NCBI GenBank assembly: GCA_013399875.1
Contig: VXAZ01001116.1
Location: forward strand, 516,319 to 580,318
DNA: 64,000 bases
Direction of reading: 5' to 3'
Source of the DNA: Gymnorhina tibicen
Lineage: Eukaryota > Chordata > Aves > Passeriformes > Artamidae
The position numbers were made by a program, and so were the translations under genes. Below are positions 13,051-25,600 of the stretch, one piece after another; within the stretch, counting starts at the first letter, position 1; each line of letters starts with the position of its first letter. The notes under the pieces were generated by a model, which was not told the origin of the DNA, ran no database searches, and worked only from the letters and a program-made list of their open reading frames with translations.

Positions 13051-13425
13051 CTCATTTTGGTCAGGGCCTTGCCCATGGGCTTTTCATGACATCCTAATGT
13101 GCAGTTTATCCTGGCTCACTCTTGCTCTTCAAGAGTAGACACAATAAAGCCTATTGTCATAAACAGACAACTGCCTAAGAATCAAGTCTTCAGACTACTA
13201 TTTTTCATCCAGTGGTACCAGTCCCTTCATTAGCAAGCGAAAATAATGTGGAGCTGAGATCAAAAGCAGCATGCTGCCTTGCAGAAGTATTACCTTAATT
13301 TCTTCCTTGAAAAGGCTTGCAGAGCTTTGAAAGGACTCATGTTCTGTAACTTTCCCTATAAATGATTAGAGACTTTCATAAAGTGAAAATGTTTAATTGT
13401 TTCTTCCCATTTCAACGTGCTGTTT
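13051..13425. other. Unassigned sequence between two LINE relics
   Basis: About 370 bases between the RTE-like relic and the next CR1. It may include more upstream sequence of the relic (endonuclease side), but I could not match it with confidence. Confidence 0.4.
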
Positions 13426-13430
13426 GAAGT

Positions 13431-13649
13431 ATGAAGAACTTCCCACTTGATGTAAGAAAGATATTTTTTACAGCAAGAATGGTCATTCACTGGAACACCC
13501 TTCCCAGGGATATCACTGAAGGCTTTCAAGATGTGATTGGATGGGGTGCTAGATAATCTCGTCTAGGTTCCCTTTCCCATCAAAGGCTGGACCAGGTGAT
13601 CTTTTGTGGTCACTTCCAACCTGAGCTGTTCTATGATTATATAATTCTA
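13431..13649 (+). mobile_element. CR1 LINE 3' end
   Basis: A short 3' terminal CR1 fragment. Visible landmarks are a degraded AAGAAAGATATTTTTTACAG, TGGAACACCCTTCCCAGGGA, TGGACCAGGTGATCTTTTGT, and an end with TTCTATGATTATATAATTCT. It is truncated to about 220 bases, as most CR1 copies are. No coding potential. Confidence 0.88.
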
Positions 13650-16600
13650 AAATAAATAAAGCCTTTGAAAGAAAAGTGTTTTTGTTTTAGAGCAGTTAAT
13701 TACTACAGAATTCTGATGCCTTAATTTTATTTAGAAAGAAATAGCATTTCCCAAATTAAAAGTGGCCCAAGATGTGACTCACCTGTTTTATGTACCTTCA
13801 GGATTACAAATATTAACTTGATGACCTATAGATCACATTAAGTTTTTATGGGGCCCAAATAAGAGATATTGCCCCTATAGACTTCCAGGATAAGATTCCA
13901 TAGTTTTTTTTGCTTGCCTTGAACAGTGATTGTAAGTTATCTTAGACATCTCTAGTTGCCTTCCTTGCCTGTGAATAAGGATCAAGGAAGATGAAAGGTT
14001 AATGTGGAGCAGCACAGCTGCATGCCAGGAATATGTCTTCCATGAGCAACAAGTTGTTTGGTTTTCTTCGTAAGTAAATACAAATATTTGTGTTTTCCAG
14101 TAATTTCATTGTAAGTATTTTAAAGGAGATGGGAAACTTCAATCCTGTGAACATTTTAAAATTAATTTTTACTGTCCAATCTCAAAATTTTTCCTCTAGG
14201 TGTTTTCTGATTTGCATAAATTACAAATAACTTAGAGGGCAATACACCTCTAAAAAAAGGTATGAACTCTGTACCTATTATCACACCTATAAGAGTAGGT
14301 AGAGAACAGTTTTGTCATCTTCCAGGTTTATATTTAATAATTGAATTTTTAAACTTCACAAATGTGTCAGATTTTTTTAAGACATAATGTAATAAAACTT
14401 CTTCTTTCCATTGAGAGCAATGGTGGCTTTTTAGCCCTTTTATGATACTGCAGAAATGCAAACTGGCAACACAGATTAAAAAATCTTACTGGATAAGTAA
14501 ACTGTACTGGAGGTATAATACTGTATAAAAGTGAGCCTTATATCCAGAAGAGTTTTAATCAGATCTTTATTGGTTAAAAGTTAAAATAAAGCCAGTAGTT
14601 GTGATAAGTGGTAATGTTTGGTTTCTTTGCTAGAGCATGATTTGGTTGGAAATGCAGTGCAATAAACTAACAGAATAACTATGGTGATATGACAGCAGCT
14701 GCTGAAAAAATACCTCTTGCAAATGAGGTAAACTAGAATGAAATACGCATGATGAAAGTGGAAGGAAAATACTATGTACAGCAAAAACAAAATTTAAGAA
14801 ACACAAATAAAAGAGCGGGACCTCAAATCCTCCAGGTGGGGATACCATGTACCTTCTTACTGACAAGCTCTGAGTAGGTAGCCATCTTCTAATCTTAACA
14901 AGAATATTTTTAACTCTGCTTAAGTAAATCTACGATGTTCTGCAATAATTGTTGTGAGACCGGTCAGGAAAAACTAACAGAAGTAATCAGAACTAATTGG
15001 ACTTTGTATTTCATCTGACGGTTGAGAAACATGAATCCTGATGAGTCATATGAAAGTAAATTGCAGACTATTGCCACTAATGCAGTGTAATATTATAGAT
15101 ACATTTTTTAATTTCTTTTATTGTTAGTTCCAATCTCATCCAAGTCCAAGGCCATTGACACAGTAATTAGTAACACAAGTTCTTGTTATTGTGCATGGCC
15201 CATGAAAAATAATTTTATGTCTTTAAGACAAGTGTGCAAGGACAAGGTGTGATGTGTAATTGATTAGTGTGAGGTGGGCAAAATGGCTGTCTCCAAAGAT
15301 GTTTCCAGCCAAGCTTCACTCAGAATGTTCTTTCACTCTAAATAAAATAAACAGGTTTGAAGTTTTTTGAATTTTTTATCTGCTGCCCAGTAAAACCTTA
15401 TAGCTTCTGGGCTTTTATACAACTAAGATTTATAGTATCTATTCTCACCGTGTGGAGTTTCAAGATAATGTTAATAGATGGCTAGTTTTCCCAATAAATC
15501 CCTCAGGGAGCAGACGGAAATATCTGTTTCAGATGAGTTGTTCAGAACTAAACCCAGATCCCAAATGGAACATGGTACTTAGGCTTAAGAGACTCATCTC
15601 TAAAAATGTAAAGGTGTTTTTCTCCAAATTCCTAATAAAGGCAAACTATGGCAAAATAAAAACCTGTGTCTCCTGAGAACTCATAGATCTACTAATCAAA
15701 GGCTAGTTAGTAGATTCTTGAAAGGAATGTAGAATAATTTGTGAGATCCAAAAACCTGTCTTTTTAGGACTTTGCGTCTTCAATTCAAGAGACTGGGAAG
15801 TTCATGAGTGAGAAAGATAACAGGTTTCCAGGACTACCAGTCAAAATTTCAGGAGCTTTTCATTGCTTGGGAGCATGCAAACCCATCTAAATAATAAAGG
15901 AACTGGTAAATGGAAGAGAGGAAGAGAAAACAGAAAAAGGGAAATGGAAGGAAGGAGGACAATTAAGTTGGTCTTTACCTGGACTTCTTTTAGAGCCTAG
16001 GAGAAGACAGAAAGAAGCTGACACAAACTGCCACGACTATTTTTATCATGACTGGATAGAAGTGAAAACCATTCTTATCTTCAGGATAAGCATGTGTCTT
16101 ACAGGCTGTACAAGCGTTGGCACATTCTACAAATCTGTTTTCTTTCACGCAGCGTGGCACTGCTGACCTATACTCAGTTTGCTAACAGCTATAACTCAAA
16201 ATCTTCCTCTGAAGAATTGGTTCCTGTCTCTTTAATTATGCAGCAGATTATTCCTGTTTGAAAGCTCTCTTTTTCCCTAATAAATCTCATTCTTTTCTGA
16301 CTGTGGCTTCATTTTTTTCAAGATTGTTTTGAATTTTAGTTCAAAGCCTCTTGTATGCTTTCATTACTCTTAGTGATCCATAGACCGTAATTCTTTTTGC
16401 CCTGTCTCATGTTTTTGTTGTTTCTGTTTTTCCTGCATGTAATCCTCTGCACAGGTTTTCCAATACATCAACCAGTGTGCCCAGGATTACCTCAAATAAT
16501 TATTTAATTATTGTAAACTGAGATTCTTTGTATCCTGCTGATCTGAGAGGACCTAATTAAATCCTTAGCCCTTAAACTCACTGTACTAGTTAAATTCCTG

Positions 16601-17210
16601 AAATGGTTACAAACTCTTCTAGAAAATATGTTTTATGACCCTTTATAGAACTGAACAAAAATCAAAACCAGGGATTCGTAAGATTTTGCTTAAACAAAGA
16701 AGATTTATGTGAATGGTTTCTACTTGTCTAGTTAGTAAGTCAATACTGGTAGCTTTTAATTGAAACCAATTTTGAAATCATAACTGCAAGCATTGATACT
16801 GCAAACATTAAGTCTAAGAGATCATTTGACCTGGGTAGAGAGCAAAAACAATAAACCATACCTTTGGTAAACTCCTCCTGGGACACCAAGCAAGAGGCAG
16901 CTCCAAATTGCCGTTTTTTAACCCAGTTTTTCAGTTCTTCAAACTAAGACAGGAAATCCGCCAAAAGTTCAGGTTGTGTGTAGCCAAATAAAGAGTAATT
17001 GCAGTACAACTACTCATATCTAGACCACTGCCTGTATAGCTAGGTCATTTTAGCACATGGTTTCTGTGGAGATAACACATTTACACCTGGTGTGTCCAGC
17101 AACCTAGTAGATTGGTTTTGGTCACAACATATCTTACAAAATGTTGTCATAAAAGCTGATTAATTATCCATAACATGAGCTTTGTTTGAAATTCCATTAG
17201 GGTTATTCTA
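13650..17210. other. AT-rich stretch without recognisable gene
   Basis: No repeat family, RNA or exon is recognised. The longest open frame is 78 codons. A segment rich in TAAT cores at 15060-15360 is listed separately. A purine-rich block (GGAAGAGAGGAAGAGAAAA and similar) lies at about 15905-15960. Confidence 0.55.
15060..15360. promoter_or_regulatory. Candidate conserved non-coding element
   Basis: Non-repetitive interval with dense homeodomain- or TALE-like motifs: CATTGACACAGTAATTAG, TAATTGATTAG, and CCCATGAAAAATAATTTTATG. It shows no open frame of note and no transposon signature. The call is inference from motif texture only. Confidence 0.18.
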
Positions 17211-17329
17211 AAGTATGACAACTACACAGGCAATGGAGCAGGGAGAGGCATTCTGAGAAGAGTTTACGGACACTCTTCAGTTGCACAGGATTGGGGTTAA
17301 AAAGACCTTTGGGAGCCTGGAGCACAACT

Positions 17330-17906
17330 TAGCAAGGGATGCAAAGAATAATAAGGACTTCTACAGGCACGTTAACCAGAATATGAAAGCCAAAGAAAGC
17401 ATACCCCACCTGATGAGAAAGATGTACTAACTGGTAACAATAAAAGAGGACAAGGCTGAGATATTCCACAATTCTTTTGCCCCAGTCTTCCCTGGTAACC
17501 TCTCTTCCCATGCCTCTTGAGTAGATGGAATGTAAGACAGGGAATGGGAGAGCAAAGCCTCTAAGTGCCAATCAAGTTCATGACCACGTGAGGAACCTGA
17601 ACAAAATAAGTTTATGGAACCTGATGAGATACATCCCAGAGTCCCGAGGGAATTGGTTGATGTAGTTGCCAAGCCACTCTCCATGATATTCAAAAGCTCA
17701 TCACATGAAGTGAACTCCCAGGTGACTGAAAAAAAGTTAACTATTGCACTCATTTCTAAAAAGGATAGTAAGAAGGACCCTGAGAACTACTGACCTGTCA
17801 GCCTCATCTCTGTGCCTGGGAAGATCACAGAACAGATTCACCTAGAAGCTGTGCTAAGGCTCATGGAGGACAGGGAGGTGATTTGGGACAGCCAGCATGG
17901 CTTCAC
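17330..17906 (+). pseudogene. CR1 ORF2 pol fragment, broken by stops and an LTR
   Basis: Degraded coding sequence for the CR1 endonuclease/reverse transcriptase polyprotein, from the inter-domain linker into RT. In-frame stops (for example TGA at about 17791-17793) and frame changes are present. The reading stops within the conserved [10 protein letters not shown] junction because of the LTR insertion. Confidence 0.8.
17901..17906. repeat. Target-site duplication, left copy (CTTCAC)
   Basis: Six bases identical to 18438-18443, flanking the solo LTR exactly at its TG and CA ends. A 6-bp duplication is typical of betaretrovirus- or alpharetrovirus-like (ERVK-type) integrases. Confidence 0.88.
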
Positions 17907-18437
17907 TGTTGCTGGGCGTCGCCTGTTTGTGCTCTGGCCAGACGCCGGCTCCCTGTGAGCCTGGGCTGGTGTGACCACGGCAGCGAGGTGGCTGTCTCAC
18001 CCTCGAGGTGGAGCAGCTCCTGCAGAGCGACAAAAGCAAAGGCGCTGGACTAACAGCAACAGAAGATGCAAAGGGTTCGGGAAGGGGTCTCCTTGAAGTC
18101 CTCTTTATTGAGAAGGTGAAACAGTCCACACAACAGAACTCTCCACGGCAGACTCCCATGAAGCACCAGGGGTCTGAGGGTTTTCCAGGTTTCAGGGACC
18201 AATGAGATAACTGGGAACAGGGACAGACAAACTGAGGGTCCAATAAAAAAGAATGAGGGGAGGGTACAAACAGATACAACCAATGAAACACTGAATAGAA
18301 CAGAACTTTCTGGAGAGGAGGTGGGGGCTCACACTTCAGCCCTGCCTGCTGGGCTGTCCCCGGAGAGGCTGTGTCCCGCCTTAGAGGTGGTGTCCTCATG
18401 ATGGACAGCCACAGCTATAGGGGCGGAACCCACCACA
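17907..18437 (-). mobile_element. Solo LTR of an endogenous retrovirus (6-bp TSD), inside CR1
   Basis: A 531-bp block starting TGTTGCTGGG and ending CCACCACA, with TGT...ACA ends, replaces nothing in the host CR1 and is bounded by perfect CTTCAC duplications. Its GC content is clearly higher than the flanks. Minus orientation is favoured by an AATAAA signal with U5-sized sequence after it (18109-18104 read on minus). Three CCAAT-type boxes lie on the plus strand near 18202, 18241 and 18281. No internal gag, pol or env sequence is present, so it is an LTR left by LTR-LTR recombination. A 181-codon minus-strand frame (18399-17854) runs through it and into the CR1; it is not a gene. Orientation is less certain than the boundaries. 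Confidence 0.88.
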
Positions 18438-18443
18438 CTTCAC
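18438..18443. repeat. Target-site duplication, right copy (CTTCAC)
   Basis: Right copy of the 6-bp duplication that flanks the solo LTR. It directly follows the terminal CA of the LTR, and CR1 sequence resumes inside it. Confidence 0.88.
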
Positions 18444-19095
18444 CAAAGGTAAGTCCTGCCTGAGCAACCCAGACAGCTTCCATGATGGAGTGACTACATC
18501 AGTGGACAAAGGAAGAGCTCTCAATGTCATCTATCTGGAATTCTGTAAGGCCTTTGACATGATTCTCCACTACATCCTTCTCTCTAAATCATAGAGTTAT
18601 GAATTTTTATGGATGAGCTATTCAGTGGATGAGGAGGAATCGTTTGGATGATCATATCCAGAGAGTAGTGGTCAACAGGTGGGTGTGCAGAGAGAGATGA
18701 GTGGTGTGTGGTGTCTCTTAGGGGTTTTTACTGGGACAGGTATTGTTTAATCTCTCCATCAGTACTTCCAGTACTTAAAGGGGGCTTATACAAAAAGGAT
18801 GGACCCAAACTGTTTGGCCTATTGGTATAGAACAAGGGGGAATGACTTTACACTGACAGAGAAGAGGTTTAGATAAGACATTAGGAAGAAACTCTTTACT
18901 ATGAGGGTGTGAGACACTGGAACAGGTTGCGCAGAGAGGTTATGAATATCCCATCCCTGGAAGTGCTGAAGGCCAGGCTGCATGGGGTCCTGAAAAACCT
19001 GATCTAGTGGAAGGATTCCCTGCCCATGGTAGGGGGGTGGAACTAGCTGATCTTCAAGGTTCCTTTCAACCCAACCCATTCCATGATTCTACACT
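18438..19095 (+). mobile_element. CR1 LINE, right part to its 3' end, internally deleted
   Basis: Continuation of the split CR1. It begins with the second CTTCAC and KGKSCLSN, then [20 protein letters not shown] and KAFDMILH, a degraded form of the CR1 DFCKAFDTVPH block. After about 18780 the sequence jumps to the 3' segment: CAAGGGGGAATGACTTTACA, a degraded TTAGGAAGAAACTCTTTACT, GGAACAGGTTGCGCAGAGAG, and the end CCCATTCCATGATTCTAC. The FADD-containing part and C-terminus of RT are missing, so this copy carries a large internal deletion. Confidence 0.9.
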
Positions 19096-22000
19096 AATTG
19101 CAGGGCTTTGGGAGGATGTCTTCTGCCCCAGCTGGACCCTTCTACCATTTCTACTTGAACCCTTCCAGGGAAGAGCCAGTTCTGTTGAACATACCTGTGT
19201 ATTATTTTTGCTATGCTCAAGCAAAATTTTTGCCTTAATGTGTTTAAACCAAATGTTTTAGTATGTTTTTAATTTCTTTAAGAGCAAATTATAGATTCAG
19301 AGTGCTAAGGGAACTTATCTATTTCAAGTGACAGAAACAACTGAGAATATTCTTAGGATTTGTGAAGAAAAATGAAAGTACTGCAAGTCAGAGCAGGAGC
19401 TTAAAAATTTTATTTAAATTCTCCCTGAGGAAGAGTCTGTCTTTTTTCCACTGAGTATATAAGAAGCCTAGTAGATTAGCCTCCTGTCTCAGGCACTTAA
19501 GTTAGTTGCCTAAATTTAAGTGATGTGGAGGCTGTTCTTTCCCCATTCCCACAACATTTATAATTAATCAACTGAAAAGCAGCTCATGAGCAATTCACAG
19601 TAGGAAGAGATCAATTCTCAGGGGAAGGTGTCTGCAATCAGTAATCTAGACTGCTCTAACTAAATTTGTAGAATAAATTCTACACAATGAATTATTCTAC
19701 TTGCTTTTCAACCAGTTTAATTCCTTTAAGCTCTGAAGTCATTTGCAGCCATCAATACTTCTAGTTAGCTGAACTATAGTCCAAAGTTTCTGCTAAACTC
19801 TTAAATCCTCATAGTTTGAACAGTTGCATGATCTCTAGCAACAGCATTTTTTTTTTCAAAAGTTAGTGAAAGTGCTGCTATTTTCATATTATTGCATGTT
19901 AGCTCCAGTTCTCCATTGTGACTTAAACACTCCAAATGTAATATCATCTACAGGTTTAGAATAAAACAAATACTGCACTGTAAATAAAAGTGAATAGAAC
20001 CAGAATATCTTGGGAGAAAACAAGGAGGCATTACATTTCATTATGTTTCTCTTCTCTTAGAAGTGAGTGTTCCTGAAGCAGCCATCAGTAATCCTAATAC
20101 AATATGATGCAAAAACCATAAATATTGTGCAATCTTGCAAAATTTTAGTAAAAGTTCAGTTACCTGAAGTGCTCTCTGGCTTATGCCATCTATGGCAAAA
20201 TCATTAAGAAATACAAAGAGTCAGTCAAGCCTTGGAAGTAACTCTTTCTAGTACTTCCTACAATTTGCATCTTATAATACAGCAATGTCAGGACTGGCCT
20301 CAACAGCTTCTGATTTTCTGTTTGGTTTTTGGGGGTTTTTTTGTTTGTTTTAATTTTCATTAATGTCAATATCAAGCAGTAGGATGCAAAATTTTATGTT
20401 TACCTCACAGGGACATTGATACATAATAGGCTCACTTTATATTCCAACTACAGTCTTTCTACTAATAAATTATTTAAATGTCCAACTCATGTGATGATAA
20501 GACATTTCATTAAAATTATCTTAATTATTTCTCAGAAGCAGAGTCCAAATCTTACAAACATATGGTTTCTTTCTCTTAGAAAATTAAGGGATTTTTTGGT
20601 CTAAAATTTACTGGGAAGAAGCAAAACAACTGCATTTACATTGACAGACTTTGGGTCACGCCTACAGAAATTTAAAATGAGTGTGTTATAGAAACCATTT
20701 AACAAATTTTAGAACTGTCTGACCCTTAAGGCCTTTATTTGCTGCAGCTTATGAACTTTTAAAAGGGTAAACTTTCAAAGCAATTTGTAGGAAATACACA
20801 CAAATCCCCCTTTATTTATGATCAAACTGCATGTGATTATTTTTCATGCATAACTCTTAAAATTCATCCCAAACTGTCTTGATTGTATTGCATCTTCAAA
20901 GTACATGGAAACAGAATTGAACTTACAAAGCTATTTGAAACTTAGGCTTTTGTAATAAAAATGTAAAAACCCCTCCTGGGTTACATATTATACAGCAGAA
21001 AACTTAGGAAATAATCAAAGAGTTTGCAACTTACCTTCATAATCTTCATCCAACAATGCAGTTGCACTCAAAATTTTCCAGAAAGCATTATTCGGCTACT
21101 AGACAAAAGAGCTTCTGAAGAATTTAACACGTTTAGTAGAAAAAAAAAGTCACTAATCCATTTGAAACAGATTCCTAGTGACAAAATGAGAAAGAAAAGC
21201 CTTGTACTTTTCAGGGTATGATAGCAAAGAATTGTAGTCTAGTTTGTCTAATTACCATCCCTCCAATTGTACATGAAAACCAGGTCTTCAGTGTGAATAA
21301 TATGCGTAGTGTGTACTTTTAAGTACACTTTCGTTTCAAATTTTAGTTTATTTGAATGACTGTAAAGATCAGGTCCTATGTATCATCCATATTCTCTTCA
21401 GAACAGAAATATTTCAGGAGTGTTAAAAGCTCTATCAGTTTAAACTACAGGATCAAAAAGTGTAGTAATTTTATAGACTGCAATTAATGCTTGTGAAAGT
21501 AATTTTGGTTTCTCTCTCTGTGATTTATCTCCTATATTCATTTTGATAGAAAACATAGATGTCAACACACCTTAGGTGAAACAGTGATAAATTTTCTTTT
21601 TCATGCTAAGAAAATAGGTCTCTTCTTTCACCAGCTGGCAGAGCTGGAAGAAATTTTCAGGGAACAGGATTGTTCTCAGCCAGTTGTAAAGGAAGGTTAA
21701 TGTTCACATGATCTGGAAGACTGAGGTTTCTTCAGAATTCTAAACTGTTTAGATTTTGGTACAGTTCCAATTTCAGTAACTTTGCATCAAATTGTTATAA
21801 ATACACTTGAACTTCTGAAGAGTGCAATAGAATTTAAACCTTTTTCATTAAATAATTCATTATAAGCCCCAAAACGGAGAAACCACATTCTTCAACCTCT
21901 GACTCCTACCTTTAAATTGTTTACTAAAGAAATATAGTTGTCAGATTCAGTCTCCAAGAGAAGTTTTCATAGAAAAAGGAATAGAAATTCTGTTAAAAGG

Positions 22001-22600
22001 AGCAGAGTATTTTGCCTTTTCATCAGTTAGATCTGTTCGATTACAGCTTCATGCTTTGAGAAAGAACAGGGCAGTGAAATGCATTATAAAAACAGAGTAC
22101 ACACTTCACCTTGTCTCCAGTGATTTACTTTTACAACATTCTTCTCCAGGTGTTCTGTAGAGAATTGCATCTGACAGATATGGAGAAACATTGAACAGCA
22201 AGCGTTTGCTAGGACACCTCTGCTGATAAATAGGAGACAAATGTGCATATATATGGATGGTTTTGATTCAGAGCAGAAGAGGAACAGCAAATATTTTCTA
22301 AAAAAATGCTTCACTGGCTACCCTTATGTTATCATGGTCTTCAGCTAAAAAGCAGTGGAATTATTTGAAAAAAAAATCCTGTTTAATTCAATTTTTGTTC
22401 CTATGTTTTGAGGTGTCATATAGATTGTAAACTCCCAGAGATAAAAGTCTGACTGTAACATGGAGATCGCTGAATAATGAGCCCAACATATGACAGAAAA
22501 CACTGAGTTTGTGTAAAGCAAGTTTAAGCCACCAATGATCATCTTTAAAGGCAAGGTGAGGAGTGCAAGCAGTTACTCAGGCAACAGGAAACAGTGAACC
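19096..22600. other. AT-rich stretch without recognisable gene
   Basis: No open frame above 84 codons and no LINE or LTR signature was seen. A GCACTTAAGTTAGTTGCCTAA motif at about 19493 resembles other TTAGGC-type motifs in the window. A TTTTTTGTTTGTTTT run occurs near 20337. Confidence 0.55.
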
Positions 22601-22629
22601 ACTCACCAAAAAGGGAAGATAAAGATGAG

Positions 22630-22674
22630 AAAAAAAAAAAAAAAAAACAAAAAAAAAAAAAAAAAAAAAAAAAA
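22630..22674. repeat. Poly(A) tract, 45 bases with one C
   Basis: An almost pure A run, interrupted by a single C at 22648, followed by CCCAACAAAC. Purine-rich sequence continues to its right for several hundred bases. No processed transcript was recognised upstream of it on plus. Confidence 0.9.
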
Positions 22675-25600
22675 CCCAACAAACTTGTGAGAAGTGTATT
22701 CTCCCTGAGCAAGTGATAGATAGAACCTTGGTTTTTGTAAAGTTTTCCCCATGGGACTCCTGGAGAAGAAGAAATGAAGACTGGACATGGACTTAGAAGT
22801 CCAGACAGGAATGTCAAGATAAATGGAAGAGAGAAGGGAGCATAAAAAACTGACGGCCTGCGTTTACTGAACAACAGAAGCTGAATGGCAGATCAATAAA
22901 CCAAAAAAAGAACGACTGTAAGAACATGGCAGGAGGATTAAGCACCAGTTTAGGAACAGCTATGCTGCGCTGGGCAGCAATGAGGAGAAACATGCTGAAA
23001 GAGAAGATAGGATGACAGAAGAGAGAAGCTGCTACTCCCATAAGAGAAGTGGTAATGGAGATAGCTTTGAGAAATTGCCCAAGTATAAACAAAGACATTA
23101 TACAGAAGAGAAGGCAGGATAGTCAACAGACAGGAGAAATAACTCAGAATAGAGCTTTAAGATGAGAGGAAGTTTTTTTGTGACTGGAGAGTCATTGGTG
23201 AGAACTAACAAACCTGCCACTACAAGAGATCCAGAAGAAAGTCAGTATAAATTCTGCCAGGAATAAGCATGCACACTGTGAGGTCAGGGATTAAAGGAGT
23301 TTTCAAAGAAACAGGGGGAAATATACAGACACTGATCATTTTCCGTGCTGGGACACACCCTAGATTTCAAATGGAACAAACCAAGGGAATTACTCCAAAC
23401 CAGGGTAGCTTCTGAGAGACACAACTGCCTCAGGTGATATCCAGCAGAATTGTTCCAGCTGCTGGGGTGGGAATCTAGACATGGTCATTCTCCTCTAGGC
23501 CTGCTTATCAGAGGTAGATTACAAAAAACTCACCAGATATTTAAAATACTTTCTTGCACTAAGTGCAAGAAGTGTGTTTTGTAATATAAAAATATACACT
23601 ATAGTGTGATATACAATATAAACATGTACTTTGGTAAGATAAGATATTGGTGCCACTCAGTATTATATTGGACATTATTAATGGTAATGGGAAAGAAGAG
23701 GACTAGAATGTGCACAGCAAAATGTATAAAGACAGACTCAGAAGGAAATTTCAAAAATCTGTAAGAGAATATTGAGCTCCAAGTAGGCAATGAAGCACTA
23801 ATCAGCACCCGTTTAATATCTTCATTATTACCCTTGGAAAGAAAAATGCAAAGGTATTTCACTTGCTAACACAAAATTGGCAACCGTGTGAGCATGGGAA
23901 AGATCAGATCTTTGTAATGGAAGGACTCCGTGACATTAAGGAATGGAATACCAATATGGATGAAATTCAACTGCAGAAAGTAAAGGTCATTCATGCAGTG
24001 ACCGATAATGAGAATTTCTTCTATAATCCAGGAGCTTCTCAGTTGGAAACAATAAAGAAGGAAAGCAGCTGGATCTATTAATCAGTCACAGAATATCTAT
24101 GAGCCACCAATGCCATGCAAGCATGAAAAAGAGAATGTGATTCCAGGTTATGTAACAGAAGGTTACAGGCCATTCCTCAAAGAGCCATGGTGTCATTCCC
24201 ATAGTTTTAATGGTAATACACGAGCAAGTGGTAGATTAAAGAGCAGACAGACATTTTCTAAATCAAATAACCAATGGACTCATACCCTGAAAAATGATTT
24301 AAGTGATGGCAGTTTAGCAAAAGCATTATAGAATTGTTCATCTATTATTATGCACTAAAACTAGGTATTAAAGTCAGGGACTGGTCCCTGTTACTTTGGT
24401 GTAATGCAATTGTAGAAAATAATACAGGTTCAGCCACAAGACAACTTACAATTATAGGTTTAATCATGCAAACACATCCATTAATAACTGCATATTGAGG
24501 TTCTTTTCTTCTAATACTTCAGATTCAAAATTACTGGTTTAATAGCTCTTCATTTAGTAATCAGAGGAGGACATTTAGAATAGGAATGTGAGCTGGAAGG
24601 CATATTCAAAGCAATGTGAAAAGTGATATATGTGATAATGGAAATCACCTAATAAGAATGTCCTGCAAACATAATGCTGCTACTCATACATTTACTATTC
24701 TGTTCACTGAATTTGTTAATCTTGTCTTAGGAAGCACAATCACTAAGAGAGATCCTGGATTACTAACCATCCCAGGTTACACGTAGTGTTGGTAGTCATT
24801 CAACGTGAACATTGCTGCTTTGCTAGTAGTTCACGTACTATTCTTCCACACAGGTTATTGCATTTTAGAATGTATTGAGCTGGAAGGGACCAACAAAGTT
24901 AATTGCCAAAAGACTGGATAGCATAATTTGAAATTTAGGACTTTTTGCCTAAAAGTAACCTTTGAGAGGTTGCACATTTTTTCCAAGGGCATTATCCGTT
25001 TTCTGTAATGACACGTGAAGACCCTGATCTTTTTGCAATTATGCAGTGGTCAAGAACTTGAATCCCTGAGGATTTTCCTTTGCAGCATAAGATTTATTAT
25101 ATATTCTTCTTTCACCTAGACTGACCTGGTTTTATTTTATAATTATTTGAAGACTATTTCTTGCAACTTTTCTCTAACAGGAAGAAAGGAAGTGAAGAAA
25201 GCAATCAGTAGGAAGTCAGTATGAATTATCTATTTCATTTAAAATCTATTTCTCATAAGGCTTAAATATAAATTATATGAATATTTATCATAAGAAAACA
25301 GCAGAATGGATGGAGAATTTATTGAAACAGGATAAAAAAGATAAGGATTGCTAAGTGCATTCATATACAGAGAGAAAACGAGAAATAACAAATTCCTTGT
25401 ATACTTTGTTTGCATTATCTTGTCACATGGAAAACACTTTCTCCATCAGTTAGGCTATTGTAATTTAATTTATTTGCACAACCAGGTATCATGCTACAAA
25501 CTTTAAACTTCCTGAAGTGCAAATTTCTATAAGATTTCAGATGGCATGTATATACTGTTTAACACTTCCTTATTTTTTAAAGACAGTACAGGTGCAATGG

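Larger units (their letters stand above)
17215..17906 (+). mobile_element. CR1 LINE, left part (ORF2 linker and RT start)
   Basis: This is the left half of a long CR1 copy interrupted at 17907 by a solo LTR. Conceptual plus-strand translation, with stops, matches the CR1 ORF2 endonuclease-RT linker (a GELVT-like block, then a PDEMHPRVLRELVDVVAK-like block at about 17610-17675). The first RT motif follows (NYxPVSLxSVPGK at about 17785-17826, with a stop in place of R), then [14 protein letters not shown] up to the insertion. The CR1 RT continues after the LTR with KGKSCL, so one element was split. Confidence 0.9.

Noticed and set aside
17854..18399. 181-codon minus-strand open frame
   Set aside because: It lies almost wholly in the solo LTR and crosses its boundary into CR1 on the other strand; it has no domain. 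GC-rich LTR sequence lowers stop density.
17901..18443. CRISPR- or phage-like att site reading of the short direct repeats
   Set aside because: The 6-bp repeats flank an element with LTR ends in a eukaryotic CR1; they are ordinary retroviral target duplications.
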